A stretch of 64,000 nt of DNA from Streptomyces himalayensis subsp. himalayensis (GTDB lineage: Bacteria > Actinomycetota > Actinomycetes > Streptomycetales > Streptomycetaceae), in the NCBI RefSeq assembly GCF_013778455.1, contig NZ_JACEHE010000004.1:62001-126000 (forward strand), in the 5' to 3' direction. Within the stretch, counting starts at the first letter, position 1. Every line of letters begins with the position of its first letter. The notes under the pieces were generated by a model. That model was not told the DNA's origin and searched no databases. It saw nothing but the letters and a program-made list of their open reading frames with translations. This document shows positions 23,421-32,526 of this stretch, piece after piece. The translations under genes and the position numbers were made by a program.

Positions 23421-25739
23421 ATGACCAGCACGGCTCTCGAGAAGACGGTTCCCGGTACGACGGCGGCGCCGACCGCCGAGGTCGAGCTCTCCATCGGCGG
23501 CATGACCTGCGCCTCGTGTGCCGCCCGCGTCGAGAAGAAGCTCAATCGCATGGACGGCGTCACGGCGACGGTCAACTTCGCAACGGAGAAGGCCAGGGTC
23601 TCTTACGCTGACGGGATTGAGGTCGCCGACCTCATCGCCACCGTCGAGAAGACCGGCTACACAGCTGCGGAGCCGCCCCCTCCCGCGCGCCGGACCGGGG
23701 GCGACGAGGCCCAGGCCGCTCCGGTGGGAGCGGACGGCGAGCTTCTCTCGCTCCGGCAGCGCCTGTTCGTATCGCTAGCGCTTTCCGTGCCCGTCGTCCT
23801 GATGGCGATGGTCCCGGCACTGCAGTTCGACAACTGGCAGTGGCTGTCGCTGACCCTGGCGGCTCCGGTCGTCATCTGGGGCGCCTTCCCGTTCCACAAG
23901 GCGGCCTGGACCAACGCCCGTCATGGCGCCGCGACCATGGACACCCTGGTGTCCATCGGCACACTCGCCGCGCTCGGCTGGTCGGTGTGGGCCCTGTTCT
24001 TCGGGCACGCCGGGATGCCCGGGATGCGGCACGCTTTCGAGTTCACCATCTCCCGTACGGACGGCTCGTCCTCCATCTACCTGGAGGCCGCGACCGGCGT
24101 GACCACGTTCATCCTCGCCGGCCGGTACCTGGAGGCGAAGTCCAAGCGCAAGGCCGGGGCGGCACTGAGGGCGCTGCTGGAGTTGGGCGCCAAGGATGTC
24201 GCGATACTGCGGGGCGGACAGGAAGTGCGTATCCCTGTGGCGCAGTTGGCCGTCGGTGACCGCTTCGTCGTCCGGCCCGGAGAGAAGATCGCGACCGACG
24301 GGACCGTCGTCGAGGGCGGCTCCGCGGTCGACGTCTCGATGCTGACCGGCGAGTCCGTGCCGGTGGACGTGACGGCCGGCGATCCCATCACCGGTGCCAC
24401 GGTGAACGTCGGTGGAAGGCTGGTCGTCGAGGCGACCCGGGTGGGCGCCGACACGCAGCTCGCCCGTATGGCGAAGCTCGTCGAGGACGCCCAGAACGGC
24501 AAGGCCGAGGTGCAGCGCCTCGCCGACCGTATCTCCGCGGTCTTCGTCCCCGCGGTCATCCTTATCGCCCTCGGCACTCTTCTGGCCTGGCTGTTCTTCA
24601 CCAGCGACACCGCTGCCGCCTTCACCGCGGCCGTCGCCGTGCTGATCATCGCCTGCCCCTGCGCCCTGGGGCTCGCCACGCCGACCGCCCTGATGGTCGG
24701 CACCGGGCGCGGGGCCCAGCTCGGCATCCTGATCAAGGGCCCCGAGGTGCTGGAATCCACCCGGCGCGTGGACACCGTCGTCCTCGACAAGACCGGGACC
24801 GTGACCACGGGCCGTATGCAGCTCCAGGACGTCGTCACCGCACCGGGCGTGGACGAGGACGAACTGCTGCGGCTGGCGGGCGCGCTGGAGCACGCCTCGG
24901 AACACCCGATCGCCCAGGCGATCGCCGCGGGCGCCGCCATGGGGGTCCCCCCGCTCGAGCGAAGCCGAGAGTGGGGGAAGGCCGGAAGTCTGCCCGTTCC
25001 GGAGAGCTTCGAGAACATCGCCGGTCTCGGCGTCCAGGGGGCGGTCGACGGGCACCAGGTCCTCGTCGGACGCGAGCAGCTCTTGGGTGAACGGGGCATT
25101 GAGCTCCCACCGGAACTGGCCGAGGCCAAGGCAGCGGCGGAGGCCGAGGGGCGCACGGCGGTCGTGGTCGCCTGGGACGGCACGGCGCGCGGCGTCCTCA
25201 CCGTCGCCGACGCCGTCAAGGACACCAGCGCCGAGGCGGTCGCCGAACTGAGGAAGCTGGGCCTGAGGCCCGTCCTGCTGACCGGCGACAACCAGACGGT
25301 CGCCGACTCCGTCGCGCGGACCGTCGGCATCGACGAGGTGATCGCGGAAGTGCTGCCTCAGGACAAGGTGGCCGTGATCAAGCGGCTGCAGCGCGAGGGC
25401 CGGGCGGTCGCGATGGTCGGCGACGGAGTCAACGACGCTGCCGCCCTGGCCACCGCGGATCTGGGCCTGGCGATGGGAACGGGCACGGACGCGGCGATCG
25501 AGGCGGGCGACCTGACGCTCGTACGCGGTGACCTGCGGGTGGCCGCGGACGCCATCCGGCTCTCCCGCAGGACCCTCACCACCATCAAGGGCAACCTGTT
25601 CTGGGCCTTCGGCTACAACGTCGCCGCACTGCCCCTGGCGGCCGCCGGCATGCTCAACCCGATGATCGCGGGCGCCGCGATGGCCTTCTCGTCGGTCTTC
25701 GTGGTGACCAACAGCCTGCGGCTGCGGTCCTTCGAGTAG
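23421..25739 (+). CDS. copA: Copper-exporting P1B-type ATPase
   Basis: The ATG at 23421 follows CAGGAG. The 772-residue protein has an N-terminal HMA domain (GGMTCASC, C30-C33), then eight membrane segments with the transport motif CPCALG, the phosphorylation site DKTGT, TGES, HPIAQA and [10 protein letters not shown]. These mark a Cu(I)-exporting P1B-1 pump. Codons for about 14 residues in the ATP-binding domain ([14 protein letters not shown], encoded around 24938-24983) do not match family sequence. They are encoded by a hairpin repeat common in Streptomyces, inserted in frame at a surface loop. Copper-inducible control through the CsoR-type operator upstream of copZ is likely. Confidence 0.93.
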   Translation: MTSTALEKTVPGTTAAPTAEVELSIGGMTCASCAARVEKKLNRMDGVTATVNFATEKARVSYADGIEVADLIATVEKTGYTAAEPPPPARRTGGDEAQAAPVGADGELLSLRQRLFVSLALSVPVVLMAMVPALQFDNWQWLSLTLAAPVVIWGAFPFHKAAWTNARHGAATMDTLVSIGTLAALGWSVWALFFGHAGMPGMRHAFEFTISRTDGSSSIYLEAATGVTTFILAGRYLEAKSKRKAGAALRALLELGAKDVAILRGGQEVRIPVAQLAVGDRFVVRPGEKIATDGTVVEGGSAVDVSMLTGESVPVDVTAGDPITGATVNVGGRLVVEATRVGADTQLARMAKLVEDAQNGKAEVQRLADRISAVFVPAVILIALGTLLAWLFFTSDTAAAFTAAVAVLIIACPCALGLATPTALMVGTGRGAQLGILIKGPEVLESTRRVDTVVLDKTGTVTTGRMQLQDVVTAPGVDEDELLRLAGALEHASEHPIAQAIAAGAAMGVPPLERSREWGKAGSLPVPESFENIAGLGVQGAVDGHQVLVGREQLLGERGIELPPELAEAKAAAEAEGRTAVVVAWDGTARGVLTVADAVKDTSAEAVAELRKLGLRPVLLTGDNQTVADSVARTVGIDEVIAEVLPQDKVAVIKRLQREGRAVAMVGDGVNDAAALATADLGLAMGTGTDAAIEAGDLTLVRGDLRVAADAIRLSRRTLTTIKGNLFWAFGYNVAALPLAAAGMLNPMIAGAAMAFSSVFVVTNSLRLRSFE
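24939..24983. repeat. Streptomyces-type hairpin repeat inside copA
   Basis: The segment has the arms GGGGGTCCCCCCGCTCGAGC and GAGAGTGGGGG around CGAAGCC, a well-known dispersed hairpin of Streptomyces genomes. Here it sits in frame within the ATPase nucleotide-binding domain. A degenerate relative is in the DUF5134 gene at 55838-55881. Confidence 0.6.
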
Positions 25740-25775
25740 GCCCCTGCGCGTAGGCCCTTGCGCGTAGGGGCCTAC
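25738..25775. terminator. Palindromic element after copA
   Basis: TAGGCCCCTGCGCG is followed a few bases later by its reverse complement CGCGTAGGGGCCTA. It lies directly after the copA stop and would form a stable hairpin, but has no T-run. Confidence 0.45.
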
Positions 25776-25867
25776 GAGCGGGAGCTTCAAGCCGGGAAGT
25801 TGATCTCGTCCGTCGCCATGGTCCGTTGGCCTCTTGTCGGTGCAACGCGAAGGCCCGAGACAGTGCC

Positions 25868-25885
25868 AATGGCCCAGTGAATCCG
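25868..25885 (-). promoter_or_regulatory. Lrp/AsnC-like motif, second copy
   Basis: On the minus strand this reads ACTGGGCCATTGGCACTG, nearly the same as ACTGGGCCATTGGTACCG in front of the Lrp gene at 22209-22700. It lies between copA and the FUSC-type gene. Near by, a minus-strand ATG context (GGACCATGGC) also matches the Lrp gene start but opens only about ten codons, as if an Lrp gene had once been here. Confidence 0.4.
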
Positions 25886-25934
25886 ATGAGACTTGAGCCA
25901 TGAGGCGCAAGGATGCTGTGATGTACCCGTCGAT

Positions 25935-25962
25935 GGCGCTGCGGACCCCGCAGCGCCTTTTT
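25935..25962. terminator. Rho-independent terminator
   Basis: A perfect 10-bp stem (GGCGCTGCGG and CCGCAGCGCC) with loop ACC is followed by TTTTT. Its place, 30 bases before the FUSC-type gene, suits termination of transcription coming from copA; read-through control is possible. Confidence 0.8.
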
Positions 25963-25992
25963 CATGCCGGTACGCAGTGAGGGGCGGGAAGA

Positions 25993-27501
25993 GTGCTGAA
26001 GAGGGTGTTCGTGGCTCCGGACCCGGGGCGGCTGCGGCTGCGCAGCGCCACCCGGGCCGTCGCCGGCATCGGGTTGGCGGTCGCCCTCTGCGGCCTCGCC
26101 GGTCACTCCCTTGCCGCGTCCATCACGGGTGGGCTCGCCGCGCTTCTCGCTCTCTTCACGGTGACCGACGCGACGGTGCGCGGCCAGGCGGTCACGACCG
26201 CGCTGTTGCCCGTGGTCGGCCTTCCCGTACTCGCCCTGGCGGCGGGGCTGCACGATCATCCGGTGGCGCGAGACCTGGCCTTCCTCACCGTGGTTGGTGT
26301 GGGGGTGTACGCGCGGCGCTGGGGGCCGCGGGGTCACAGTCTCGGCGTGTTCGCGTTCATGGCCTTCTTCGTGACCCAATTCCTGCACACGGTGCCGGGC
26401 CAGCTGCCGGAGCTGTATGCCGCGGTCACGCTGTCCCTGCTCGCCTCCTCGGCCGTCCGTTTCGGCCTGTGGTGCTACGAGCGGCGGCTGCCCCCGGCCG
26501 TTGTTCCGGCTCCGCCGACCGGTACGGGTCTCGCACGGCCGACGACCCGCCAGGCCCTTCAGGCCACCGCCGGCTCCGCCTTCGCCCTCATGATGGGCGA
26601 GCTGCTGTCCGATCAGCGCTGGTACTGGGCGGTGGGCGCGACATGGTGGGTCTTCGTCAACACCGCATCCCGTGGCGAGACGCTGGTCCGGGGCTTTCGC
26701 CGGGTTCTCGGTACCGTGATCGGTATCGGTCTCGGCCTGCTCGTCGCGGTGCCGTTGCAGGGAGCGGCCGTTCCCACGGCGGTCCTCGCCGCGGTCGCCG
26801 TCTTCGGCATCTTCTACACGGCCGCGGTCTCGTACACCTGGATGATGCTCGCGGTGACGGTGCTGGTCGAGCTGCTCTACGGGCTTCTGGGGGTACTGGA
26901 GCCGGGCCTGCTCGCACTGCGTCTCGCGGAGACGGGAGTCGGGGCGCTCGGCGCGGCGCTGGCCGTACTCCTCGTACTGCCCGTCACCACCCACGCCACG
27001 ACCGACGCGTGGATCCAGCGCGCCCTGCGGTCCGTACACGAGTGCACCGCCGAGTCCGCAGCGCGCCTTGCGGGCTCGGACACCGCCGACCCGGCCGGGC
27101 GCGTCGCCGAACTGGAGCTGGTGCTCGCCAGGGTGCGCCTCTCGGTCTCGCCGCTGGTGCACCCGCTGAGCCCGATGCCTGCCCGTAAGACCCGGGCCCG
27201 GCAGGTGCTGGCGCTGCTCGACGACTGCGCCCGCGAGGTCCGCGGGCTGGCCTCCGTGGCCGCCGACCCGGAGGCTTCGCACGATGCCCGCCTCGCCGCT
27301 GCCTGCCTGCGTGTGGAGGCCGCCGTGGAGGCACTCACCACTCCGGGCTCGGCGCTCGACGTCGCGGCTGCCGACGCCTTCGGTGCGCGGCATCCTGCAG
27401 GCGAACCCGCGCTCGTCCATCTGCACGGCCTGGAGCGGGCACTGGCCGCGCTGGCCGGACCGCTGCGCAGCTCACCGCGGTCGCCGCTCGTCGGGGCCTG
27501 A
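25993..27501 (+). CDS. FUSC-family membrane protein (aromatic acid exporter-like)
   Basis: The 502-residue protein has two blocks of membrane helices (residues about 15-175 and 190-330) with the FUSC signature of a duplicated module (RSATRAVAGIGLAVALCGLA and QALQATAGSAFALMMGELL), then a soluble helical C-terminal domain of about 170 residues. FUSC proteins are linked to efflux of aromatic acids and similar compounds. The GTG start is preceded by GGAAGA. The Lrp-like motif 110 bases upstream suggests control by an Lrp/AsnC regulator. Confidence 0.8.
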   Translation: MLKRVFVAPDPGRLRLRSATRAVAGIGLAVALCGLAGHSLAASITGGLAALLALFTVTDATVRGQAVTTALLPVVGLPVLALAAGLHDHPVARDLAFLTVVGVGVYARRWGPRGHSLGVFAFMAFFVTQFLHTVPGQLPELYAAVTLSLLASSAVRFGLWCYERRLPPAVVPAPPTGTGLARPTTRQALQATAGSAFALMMGELLSDQRWYWAVGATWWVFVNTASRGETLVRGFRRVLGTVIGIGLGLLVAVPLQGAAVPTAVLAAVAVFGIFYTAAVSYTWMMLAVTVLVELLYGLLGVLEPGLLALRLAETGVGALGAALAVLLVLPVTTHATTDAWIQRALRSVHECTAESAARLAGSDTADPAGRVAELELVLARVRLSVSPLVHPLSPMPARKTRARQVLALLDDCAREVRGLASVAADPEASHDARLAAACLRVEAAVEALTTPGSALDVAAADAFGARHPAGEPALVHLHGLERALAALAGPLRSSPRSPLVGA

Positions 27502-27707
27502 ACCGGCCGCGCGCGAGCTGCTCGTGGGCCGACGGGATGACACCTCGCCGGCGGCTGCGCCATCCGGCGGCGTGCGTGCGTGGGTACCCGTGCGCTTTCG
27601 GTGGCGCTTGGTCTAGACCGATGGCTGCCGACTGCTACCGTCGGCGCCAAACGGCACCGGCAGGGGCGCGGTGAGGCCAGCAGCACCGGCAGTGAGAGGG
27701 GAACGCA

Positions 27708-28757
27708 GTGGCAATGGGCGGAAGGCGGGCCCGACGGGCGTACATCGGATCGTTCACCGCAGCAGGGGGCAGGGGAGTCATCGCCGCGGCCGTCGACCAC
27801 GACACGGGTGCGCTGACGGAGCTGGGCGCCACCGACGAGGTCGCCGATCCCTCGTATCTCGCGCTCTCGCCGGACGGGGCCGTGCTCTACGTGGTCAGCG
27901 AGACGGCCGACGGCTCGGTGGCCGCCTGTCAAGTCGCCGGGGACAGGCCCGAGCTGACGGGTTCCCCGGTGCCGGTGAAGGGCGACGGTCCCACACATCT
28001 CACCGTGCACGCAGGGCATGTGCTGACCGCCAACTACGGCTCGGGCAGCGTCACCGCCGTGCCCGTGAAGGCTGACGGCACCCTCGCCGCCGCCGCGTCC
28101 AGCCTGCTGCGGCACGAGGGCTCGGGCCCGCACCCGCAGCGCCAGCAGGCGCCGCACGCCCACCAGGTGATGCCGGATCCGACCGGCCGATGGGCGGTCA
28201 GCGTGGACCTCGGCACCGACTCCGTGCGCATCTGCTCCCTCGATGGCGAAGGGGAACTGAGCCTCTGGCGCGAGGTGGCCCTCAGGCCCGGGTCCGGGCC
28301 GCGTCACCTCGCCTTCCACCCGCGCGGCGATCTGCTGTACGTGCTGAACGAGCTGGCGCCGACCGTGACCGCGTGCCGCTGGGACGCAGAGGAAGGCCTG
28401 GTGCAACCGCTCGGCGAGACGCATGTGCTGCCCGGTGCACCCGACGGCGACGCCTATCCCTCGGAGATCGTCGTCGCTCCCGACGGCCGGTTCGCCTGGA
28501 CCGCCACCCGCGGCGAGGACGTCATCTCCGTGCTCGCCCTCGACGGAACGGGCGAACGTCCGAGGCTGCTCACCATCGTGCCGTGCGGCGGACACTGGCC
28601 CCGGGACCTGGCCCTCGACCCGTCGGGACGATACCTGTACGCCGCGAACGAGCGCTCCGGTGACGTGACCTGGTTCCGCCTCGACCCCGAGACGGGGCTG
28701 CCGCGACGCGCCGGCTCGATCGAAGCGCCTGCGGCTTCGTGCGTGGTGTTCGGCTGA
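27708..28757 (+). CDS. Lactonase-family seven-bladed beta-propeller protein
   Basis: The 349-residue protein starts at GTG (alternative ATG 6 bases later), preceded by GAGAGGGGAACG. It fits the 6-phosphogluconolactonase/YbhE family: YIGSFTAAGGRGVIAAAVD at the start, repeated blocks like DPSYLALSPDGAVLYVV and GPRHLAFHPRGDLLYVLNE, and the end GDVTWFRLDPETGLPRRAG. The likely reaction is hydrolysis of a sugar lactone, but family members differ in substrate. No signal peptide. It is a single gene, ended by a hairpin at 28806-28848. Confidence 0.83.
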   Translation: MAMGGRRARRAYIGSFTAAGGRGVIAAAVDHDTGALTELGATDEVADPSYLALSPDGAVLYVVSETADGSVAACQVAGDRPELTGSPVPVKGDGPTHLTVHAGHVLTANYGSGSVTAVPVKADGTLAAAASSLLRHEGSGPHPQRQQAPHAHQVMPDPTGRWAVSVDLGTDSVRICSLDGEGELSLWREVALRPGSGPRHLAFHPRGDLLYVLNELAPTVTACRWDAEEGLVQPLGETHVLPGAPDGDAYPSEIVVAPDGRFAWTATRGEDVISVLALDGTGERPRLLTIVPCGGHWPRDLALDPSGRYLYAANERSGDVTWFRLDPETGLPRRAGSIEAPAASCVVFG

Positions 28758-28805
28758 AAGACGCGGCGGGCGGCAGTCGCCGCACGGCGAAGGCCCGCTC
28801 CCCAG

Positions 28806-28848
28806 CACGGCGAAGGCCCGCTCCCCGGCACCGGGAGCGGGCCTTCTG
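28806..28848. terminator. Bidirectional terminator between convergent genes
   Basis: GAAGGCCCGCTCCC and GGGAGCGGGCCTTC form a long stem around GGGCACC-type loop sequence. A partial duplicate of the left arm (28780-28805) precedes it. It lies between the lactonase gene and the convergent CbiX-like gene. Confidence 0.7.
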
Positions 28849-28857
28849 CGCGTACGG

Positions 28858-29778
28858 TCAGCGCACCGGCGCACCCGTCGGCTGCGGGGCGATGCCCAGC
28901 GCCGTCGTGTACTTGGAGAGCGCCAGCTTGCCGATCGCCGGGTACGCACCCAGCGCCTCCGCGGCCGCGCAACCCGCTTCCTTGGCTGCCGCGTCGAGCA
29001 GGCCAGGGTCGATCTCCGGGCCGATCAGATACGGCGCGAGCGCCAGTTGGGCCGAGCCCGAGGAGCGCAGCTGCTCTGCGGTAGCCGCGATCGAGCCCTC
29101 CTCGTCCAGGGCCGCGGCCATCACCGGCACCGCGAGGCGCGCGGCCAGCAGCATGCCGGTGATCCCGGCCGCCTGCACGGCCTCGGTGCCGCCGACGGAG
29201 GCGAGGATGATGCCGTCCGCGGCGGTCGCCACGGTGAACAGGCGGGCACGGTCGGCACGGGCCAGACCGGCCTCGGACAGGCGCACGTGCAGCGCCTCCG
29301 CGAGCAGCGGGTGCGGGCCGAGCACATCGGTCAGCTCCGCGGCGGCACGGCTTTCCATCACGGCCTGGCGGATGCTCCGCAGCAGCGCGCTGTCGGGGCC
29401 GGCGAGCAGCGGTACGACGACCGCCGCCGGGCCCTCGGGCGCAGCCACGTCGGCACCGGCGGCGACGGCCTGCTCGTAGCGGGCGGTGCGCTCCTGGGCA
29501 GCGCGTGCGAGCACCGACTGGAGCGCGGGGTACTCGGCGTCGTCCCCGTCCACGTATCCGATCCGCGCGTCCAGGCCCGGAAGCTCGGAGCGGGCGATGC
29601 TCACGACCTCTTCGGCGATGCTGCGCGCGGCTGCGCTGGGCGTGCCGGGCACGGCCAGGACGAGCGCGGGCGCGCCCTCGGGAGCCGCCACGGGCTCAGG
29701 GCGGCGGTGCCGCCCGGGCTGGCGGGGACGCGGCATTCGTACAGGCAGGCCGGATGCGGGCCCAGTGGGGGAGCTCAT
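28858..29778 (-). CDS. CbiX/SirB-like sirohydrochlorin chelatase family protein, first active-site His missing
   Basis: The 306-residue protein has the two-domain CbiX/SirB architecture (ALVLAVPGTPSAAARSIAEEV and the second half LAVPVMAAALDEEG, ending AYPAIGKLALSKY). In true chelatases the first strand carries HGS/HGT with the metal-binding histidine; here the same place reads VPGTPS, so that residue is lost. The family places Fe2+ or Co2+ in sirohydrochlorin, but this member may have another role. The first 40 residues are proline- and arginine-rich. The start at 29778 has no better alternative. It is convergent with the lactonase gene. Confidence 0.72.
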   Translation of the reverse strand: MSSPTGPASGLPVRMPRPRQPGRHRRPEPVAAPEGAPALVLAVPGTPSAAARSIAEEVVSIARSELPGLDARIGYVDGDDAEYPALQSVLARAAQERTARYEQAVAAGADVAAPEGPAAVVVPLLAGPDSALLRSIRQAVMESRAAAELTDVLGPHPLLAEALHVRLSEAGLARADRARLFTVATAADGIILASVGGTEAVQAAGITGMLLAARLAVPVMAAALDEEGSIAATAEQLRSSGSAQLALAPYLIGPEIDPGLLDAAAKEAGCAAAEALGAYPAIGKLALSKYTTALGIAPQPTGAPVR

Positions 29779-30010
29779 GGCGCCGCATGCTACTGGCTTC
29801 TTGGGCTCCCCTGTTCGGGGAGGGTGCAGGTGAGCGGTATCCGTCCTGATTTGTCTTACGGGTCACGTCCGAATCGGTTGCAAGGGCACCGCCGCGCGGA
29901 GGGAGCATGTACGGATTCATGTGCGTGTAGTGCTCTATTGGTGCGTATCAAGGCATCAACGGCTCATTTTCGCCTGGCTTTCGCTGGGGCCTCCAGACAC
30001 GATCGCTCAC
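29779..30010. other. Intergenic stretch upstream of the CbiX-like gene
   Basis: No supported gene. It would contain the promoter of the CbiX-like gene (minus strand), but I cannot place -35 and -10 elements with confidence. Confidence 0.4.
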
Positions 30011-30084
30011 CGTCGAGCCCCACACTGCTCAGCCATCGAGGCCCACACTGCTCAGCCATCGACTCTCACACCGCTCAGCCATCG
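30011..30084. repeat. 23-bp tandem repeat at the end of the kinase gene
   Basis: Three units of 23 bp (30016-30038, 30039-30061, 30062-30084) share CACTGCTCAGCCATCG, with a partial fourth before them. On the minus strand each repeats the last codons and stop of the BadF-type kinase gene (LDG, TGA), so the gene end has been copied in tandem. Confidence 0.8.
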
Positions 30085-31094
30085 AGCCTTACGACGCGCA
30101 GCAGGTGCTCGTCGCGGGGCAGGGTCAGCTGGTCCAGGGCGAGGTCGACGGCCACGCGTACGGCGCCGTGCAGCGGGTCGCCCGCGGCAGGCACCTGGCG
30201 CGCTTGCGGAACCAACTGAGCGAGTAGTGTGCGCACGGGGGCGAGCAGGGGTTCACCCATCTTGAACAGGCCTCCGGTCAGGGCGACTTCGCTCTCAACG
30301 AATTTCGGGCAGACAGCGGCAGCGGCCTCGGCGATATGGCGTGCCGCGTCCCGCAGGATGCCCGCCGCCACCGCGTCGTCGGCCGCACACGCGGCGACTT
30401 CCGGAGCGAACGACGCGAGTACCGCGGGCCGGTCGGTGCGCGGATAAAGCTGCCCGGGGAGCTCGGCCGCGGGGCCGAAGAGCTTCTCGGCATGCGCCAG
30501 CAGGGCGGGTGAGCCACCGCGTCGCCCGTCGTGGGCGCGCATGGCCGCCTCGAGGCCTGCCCGTCCGATCCACGCTCCGCCGCCGCAGTCGCCGAGCAGA
30601 TGTCCCCAACCGTCGGCCCGAAGCCAGCTCTTGAGGTCCGTGCCGAGCGCGATCATGCCGGTGCCGGCGGCCACGATCGCGCCGGGCTGCCGGCCCAGGG
30701 CCCCGGCGTACGCGGTGACGGCGTCGGCGGCGAGCGCGAGGCGGCGTACCCCGAGTTCGCGGGCCAGCGCTGCGGGCAGCTCGGCGCGCAGCCGGGCACC
30801 GAGGGTCGCCATTCCGGCGGCGCCGATGGTCACGGTCCCGATGCCCTCGACACCGGCCTCCCGCATCAGTTTCCTGGCCATGGGGACCAGCTGCTCCAGC
30901 AGATGGTCCGGGTCGATGCCACCGGGGCCCGTGCGAACCGGTGCCGCCGACTCGCTGCCCGAAGGGGCGACCGCGCCGGTACCGGTACCTACCGCGAGGG
31001 CGGCCCGGAACCCGGAGCCGCCCGAGTCGACGCCCAGCACGGCAGACGGCGGCCGGGCCCTCTTAACCGCCGGCGGCACCCCGGCCTCCGTCAC
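30075..31094 (-). CDS. BadF/BadG-type sugar kinase (N-acetylglucosamine kinase-like)
   Basis: The 339-residue protein has the ATPase motif [18 protein letters not shown] (phosphate 1), a GAAGMATLG segment, the [10 protein letters not shown] phosphate 2 motif and [11 protein letters not shown], which fit eukaryotic-type N-acetylglucosamine kinases and BadF ATPases. The expected reaction is ATP-dependent phosphorylation of an amino sugar. The GTG start at 31094 overlaps a TGA (31091-31093) that ends the broken uracil-DNA glycosylase gene. It was evidently coupled to that gene, so its present expression may be reduced or come from a new promoter. Confidence 0.82.
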   Translation of the reverse strand: MTEAGVPPAVKRARPPSAVLGVDSGGSGFRAALAVGTGTGAVAPSGSESAAPVRTGPGGIDPDHLLEQLVPMARKLMREAGVEGIGTVTIGAAGMATLGARLRAELPAALARELGVRRLALAADAVTAYAGALGRQPGAIVAAGTGMIALGTDLKSWLRADGWGHLLGDCGGGAWIGRAGLEAAMRAHDGRRGGSPALLAHAEKLFGPAAELPGQLYPRTDRPAVLASFAPEVAACAADDAVAAGILRDAARHIAEAAAAVCPKFVESEVALTGGLFKMGEPLLAPVRTLLAQLVPQARQVPAAGDPLHGAVRVAVDLALDQLTLPRDEHLLRVVRLDG

Positions 31095-31243
31095 GGCAGC
31101 CGCCAGTCCACCGGCTGTGCGCCCTGTCGCGCCAGCAGTTCTTTCGCCCGGCTGAAGGGGCGCGAGCCGAAGAAGCCGCGGCCCGTGGACATGGGGGAGG
31201 GGTGCGCGGACTCCACCGACGGCAGATCGCCGAGCAGCCTCTC
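31091..31243 (-). pseudogene. ung: C-terminal fragment of a uracil-DNA glycosylase gene
   Basis: The minus strand reads [17 protein letters not shown] and on to the end PVDWRLP, the last 51 residues of family 1 uracil-DNA glycosylase, including the HPSPMS motif. Just upstream (higher coordinates) the match stops abruptly. The decayed N-terminal part lies at about 45015-45168 on the same strand, so the gene was split by an insertion of about 13.8 kb. The fragment cannot work. Its TGA overlaps the kinase start (GTGA). Confidence 0.85.
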
Positions 31244-31267
31244 GTTCGAGGGGCCTGACCTGTATCG

Positions 31268-31372
31268 ATGACGGACGCCGAATGGCTTGATCACTGGAAG
31301 CACCGGGCACCACTGCTGTCCGACGAACGCTTACGCGACCTCATGGCCCGGCTCCAGGAAGAAGAGGACTGA
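31268..31372 (+). CDS. Possible small protein, 34 aa
   Basis: The frame [20 protein letters not shown] continues to RLQEEED and stops. The amphipathic, acidic-ended helix pattern looks protein-like, but with 34 codons it may be the end of a truncated gene: an in-frame stop lies at 31256-31258. It sits just inside the left edge of the proposed island. Function unknown. Confidence 0.3.
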   Translation: MTDAEWLDHWKHRAPLLSDERLRDLMARLQEEED

Positions 31373-31540
31373 CGAGCGGAGCCTATCCCCGGGCCGCGTG
31401 GGACCGTTGGGCAGGTTGCGTACACGCGTCGCGGACTCCGCGCGCGACGTGACGCGGGTCGGCGTGAGGGCAGCGGACGAGCGCCGTGACGCGTCGGCGG
31501 ATTCGGGAGCGCACTTCGCGCACCAGTAGAGTGACGCGCT

Positions 31541-32218
31541 GTGGCAGCACGACCGTTGAATGAACTTGTGGAGCCCGGTTGGGCGGATGCGTTGCGTCCT
31601 GTGGCCGAGCGGATCGCCGAGATGGGTGACTTTCTGCGTGCGGAGATCGCAGCCGGCCGCACCTATCTTCCGGCTGGGGCACATGTCCTGCGCGCTTTCC
31701 AGCAGCCCTTTGACGAGGTGCGGGTCCTGATAGTGGGTCAGGATCCCTATCCGACTCCAGGCATGGCCATCGGGCACAGCTTCGCGGTCGCACCCGACGT
31801 ACGCCAGTTGCCGGGCAGTCTGGAGAACATCTACCGGGAGCTGCAGACGGACCTCGGGCTTCCCCGTCCCTCCAACGGTGATCTGACCCCGTGGACCCGA
31901 CAAGGCGTGCTGTTGCTCAACAGGGCGCTGACCACAGAACCTCGCAAGCCCGGGGCCCATCGCGGCAAGGGTTGGGAGGAGGTGACCGAGCAGGCCATTC
32001 GTGCTCTGGTTGCGCGCGGCAAGCCGCTGGTGTCCGTGTTGTGGGGGCGTGACGCCCGTAATCTGCGGCCATTCCTCGACGACTTCCCGGCGATCGAGTC
32101 CGCCCATCCTTCACCGATGTCGGCGGACCGCGGTTTCTTCGGTTCACGGCCCTTCAGCCGTGCTAATGACCTTCTGGTGCGCCAGGGTGCCCAACCGGTG
32201 GACTGGCGCCTGCCGTAA
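31541..32218 (+). CDS. ung: Uracil-DNA glycosylase, intact
   Basis: The 225-residue family 1 enzyme removes uracil from DNA. Motif A GQDPYP (66-71) with the catalytic Asp, motif LLLNRALTT and motif B HPSPMS (189-194) are all present. GTG start at 31541. It is in opposite orientation to the two fragments of the other ung gene, and its sequence differs from them (for example [13 protein letters not shown] against [13 protein letters not shown]), so it is a distinct paralogue carried inside the interrupted region. It probably supplies the activity lost there. Confidence 0.92.
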   Translation: MAARPLNELVEPGWADALRPVAERIAEMGDFLRAEIAAGRTYLPAGAHVLRAFQQPFDEVRVLIVGQDPYPTPGMAIGHSFAVAPDVRQLPGSLENIYRELQTDLGLPRPSNGDLTPWTRQGVLLLNRALTTEPRKPGAHRGKGWEEVTEQAIRALVARGKPLVSVLWGRDARNLRPFLDDFPAIESAHPSPMSADRGFFGSRPFSRANDLLVRQGAQPVDWRLP

Positions 32219-32489
32219 GCCTCATCCGCCTGACAGTCCGGGACTGGTGCGGCGAAGGCGAAGCACCCGTCTCGGGCTGACCCGCAGGGCTCACACCCGT
32301 GAGGTTTCACGGACTACGGAAGCGAACACAGGCCAACGGCATCCCACACAAGTCGTGGAGCCCTTGTACGACCGTCGGAACACGACTCGGAAGAGTGAGT
32401 TGATGCGGCTCACGCTTCGCGCGGGTGCCCGTTAGCCGACTGGTGACCGCGTCGGTACGGCCGACGCCGTCCGCCGTGAACCGTGCCGC
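32219..32489. other. Intergenic stretch before the MerR gene
   Basis: No supported gene or repeat; the frames present are short. Confidence 0.4.
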
Positions 32490-32520
32490 TTGACCTTGTC
32501 GCAGCGACAACCTTTCTACT
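32490..32520 (+). promoter_or_regulatory. MerR-type promoter with 19-bp spacer and operator
   Basis: TTGACC (32490-32495) and TCTACT (32515-32520) are separated by 19 bases, the long spacer typical of MerR-controlled promoters. The spacer contains the perfect palindrome TTGTCGCAGCGACAA (32496-32510). The start codon at 32527 is only about seven bases after the -10 element, so the mRNA would be leaderless. Confidence 0.65.
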
Positions 32521-32526
32521 GATGCC

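Noticed and set aside
23775..25910. A 711-codon minus-strand frame opposite copA
   Set aside because: copA motifs on the plus strand are complete; the antisense frame is charged and repetitive.
26877..28949. A 690-codon minus-strand frame opposite the FUSC and lactonase genes
   Set aside because: It spans two real genes on the other strand and is arginine/serine-rich with no domain.
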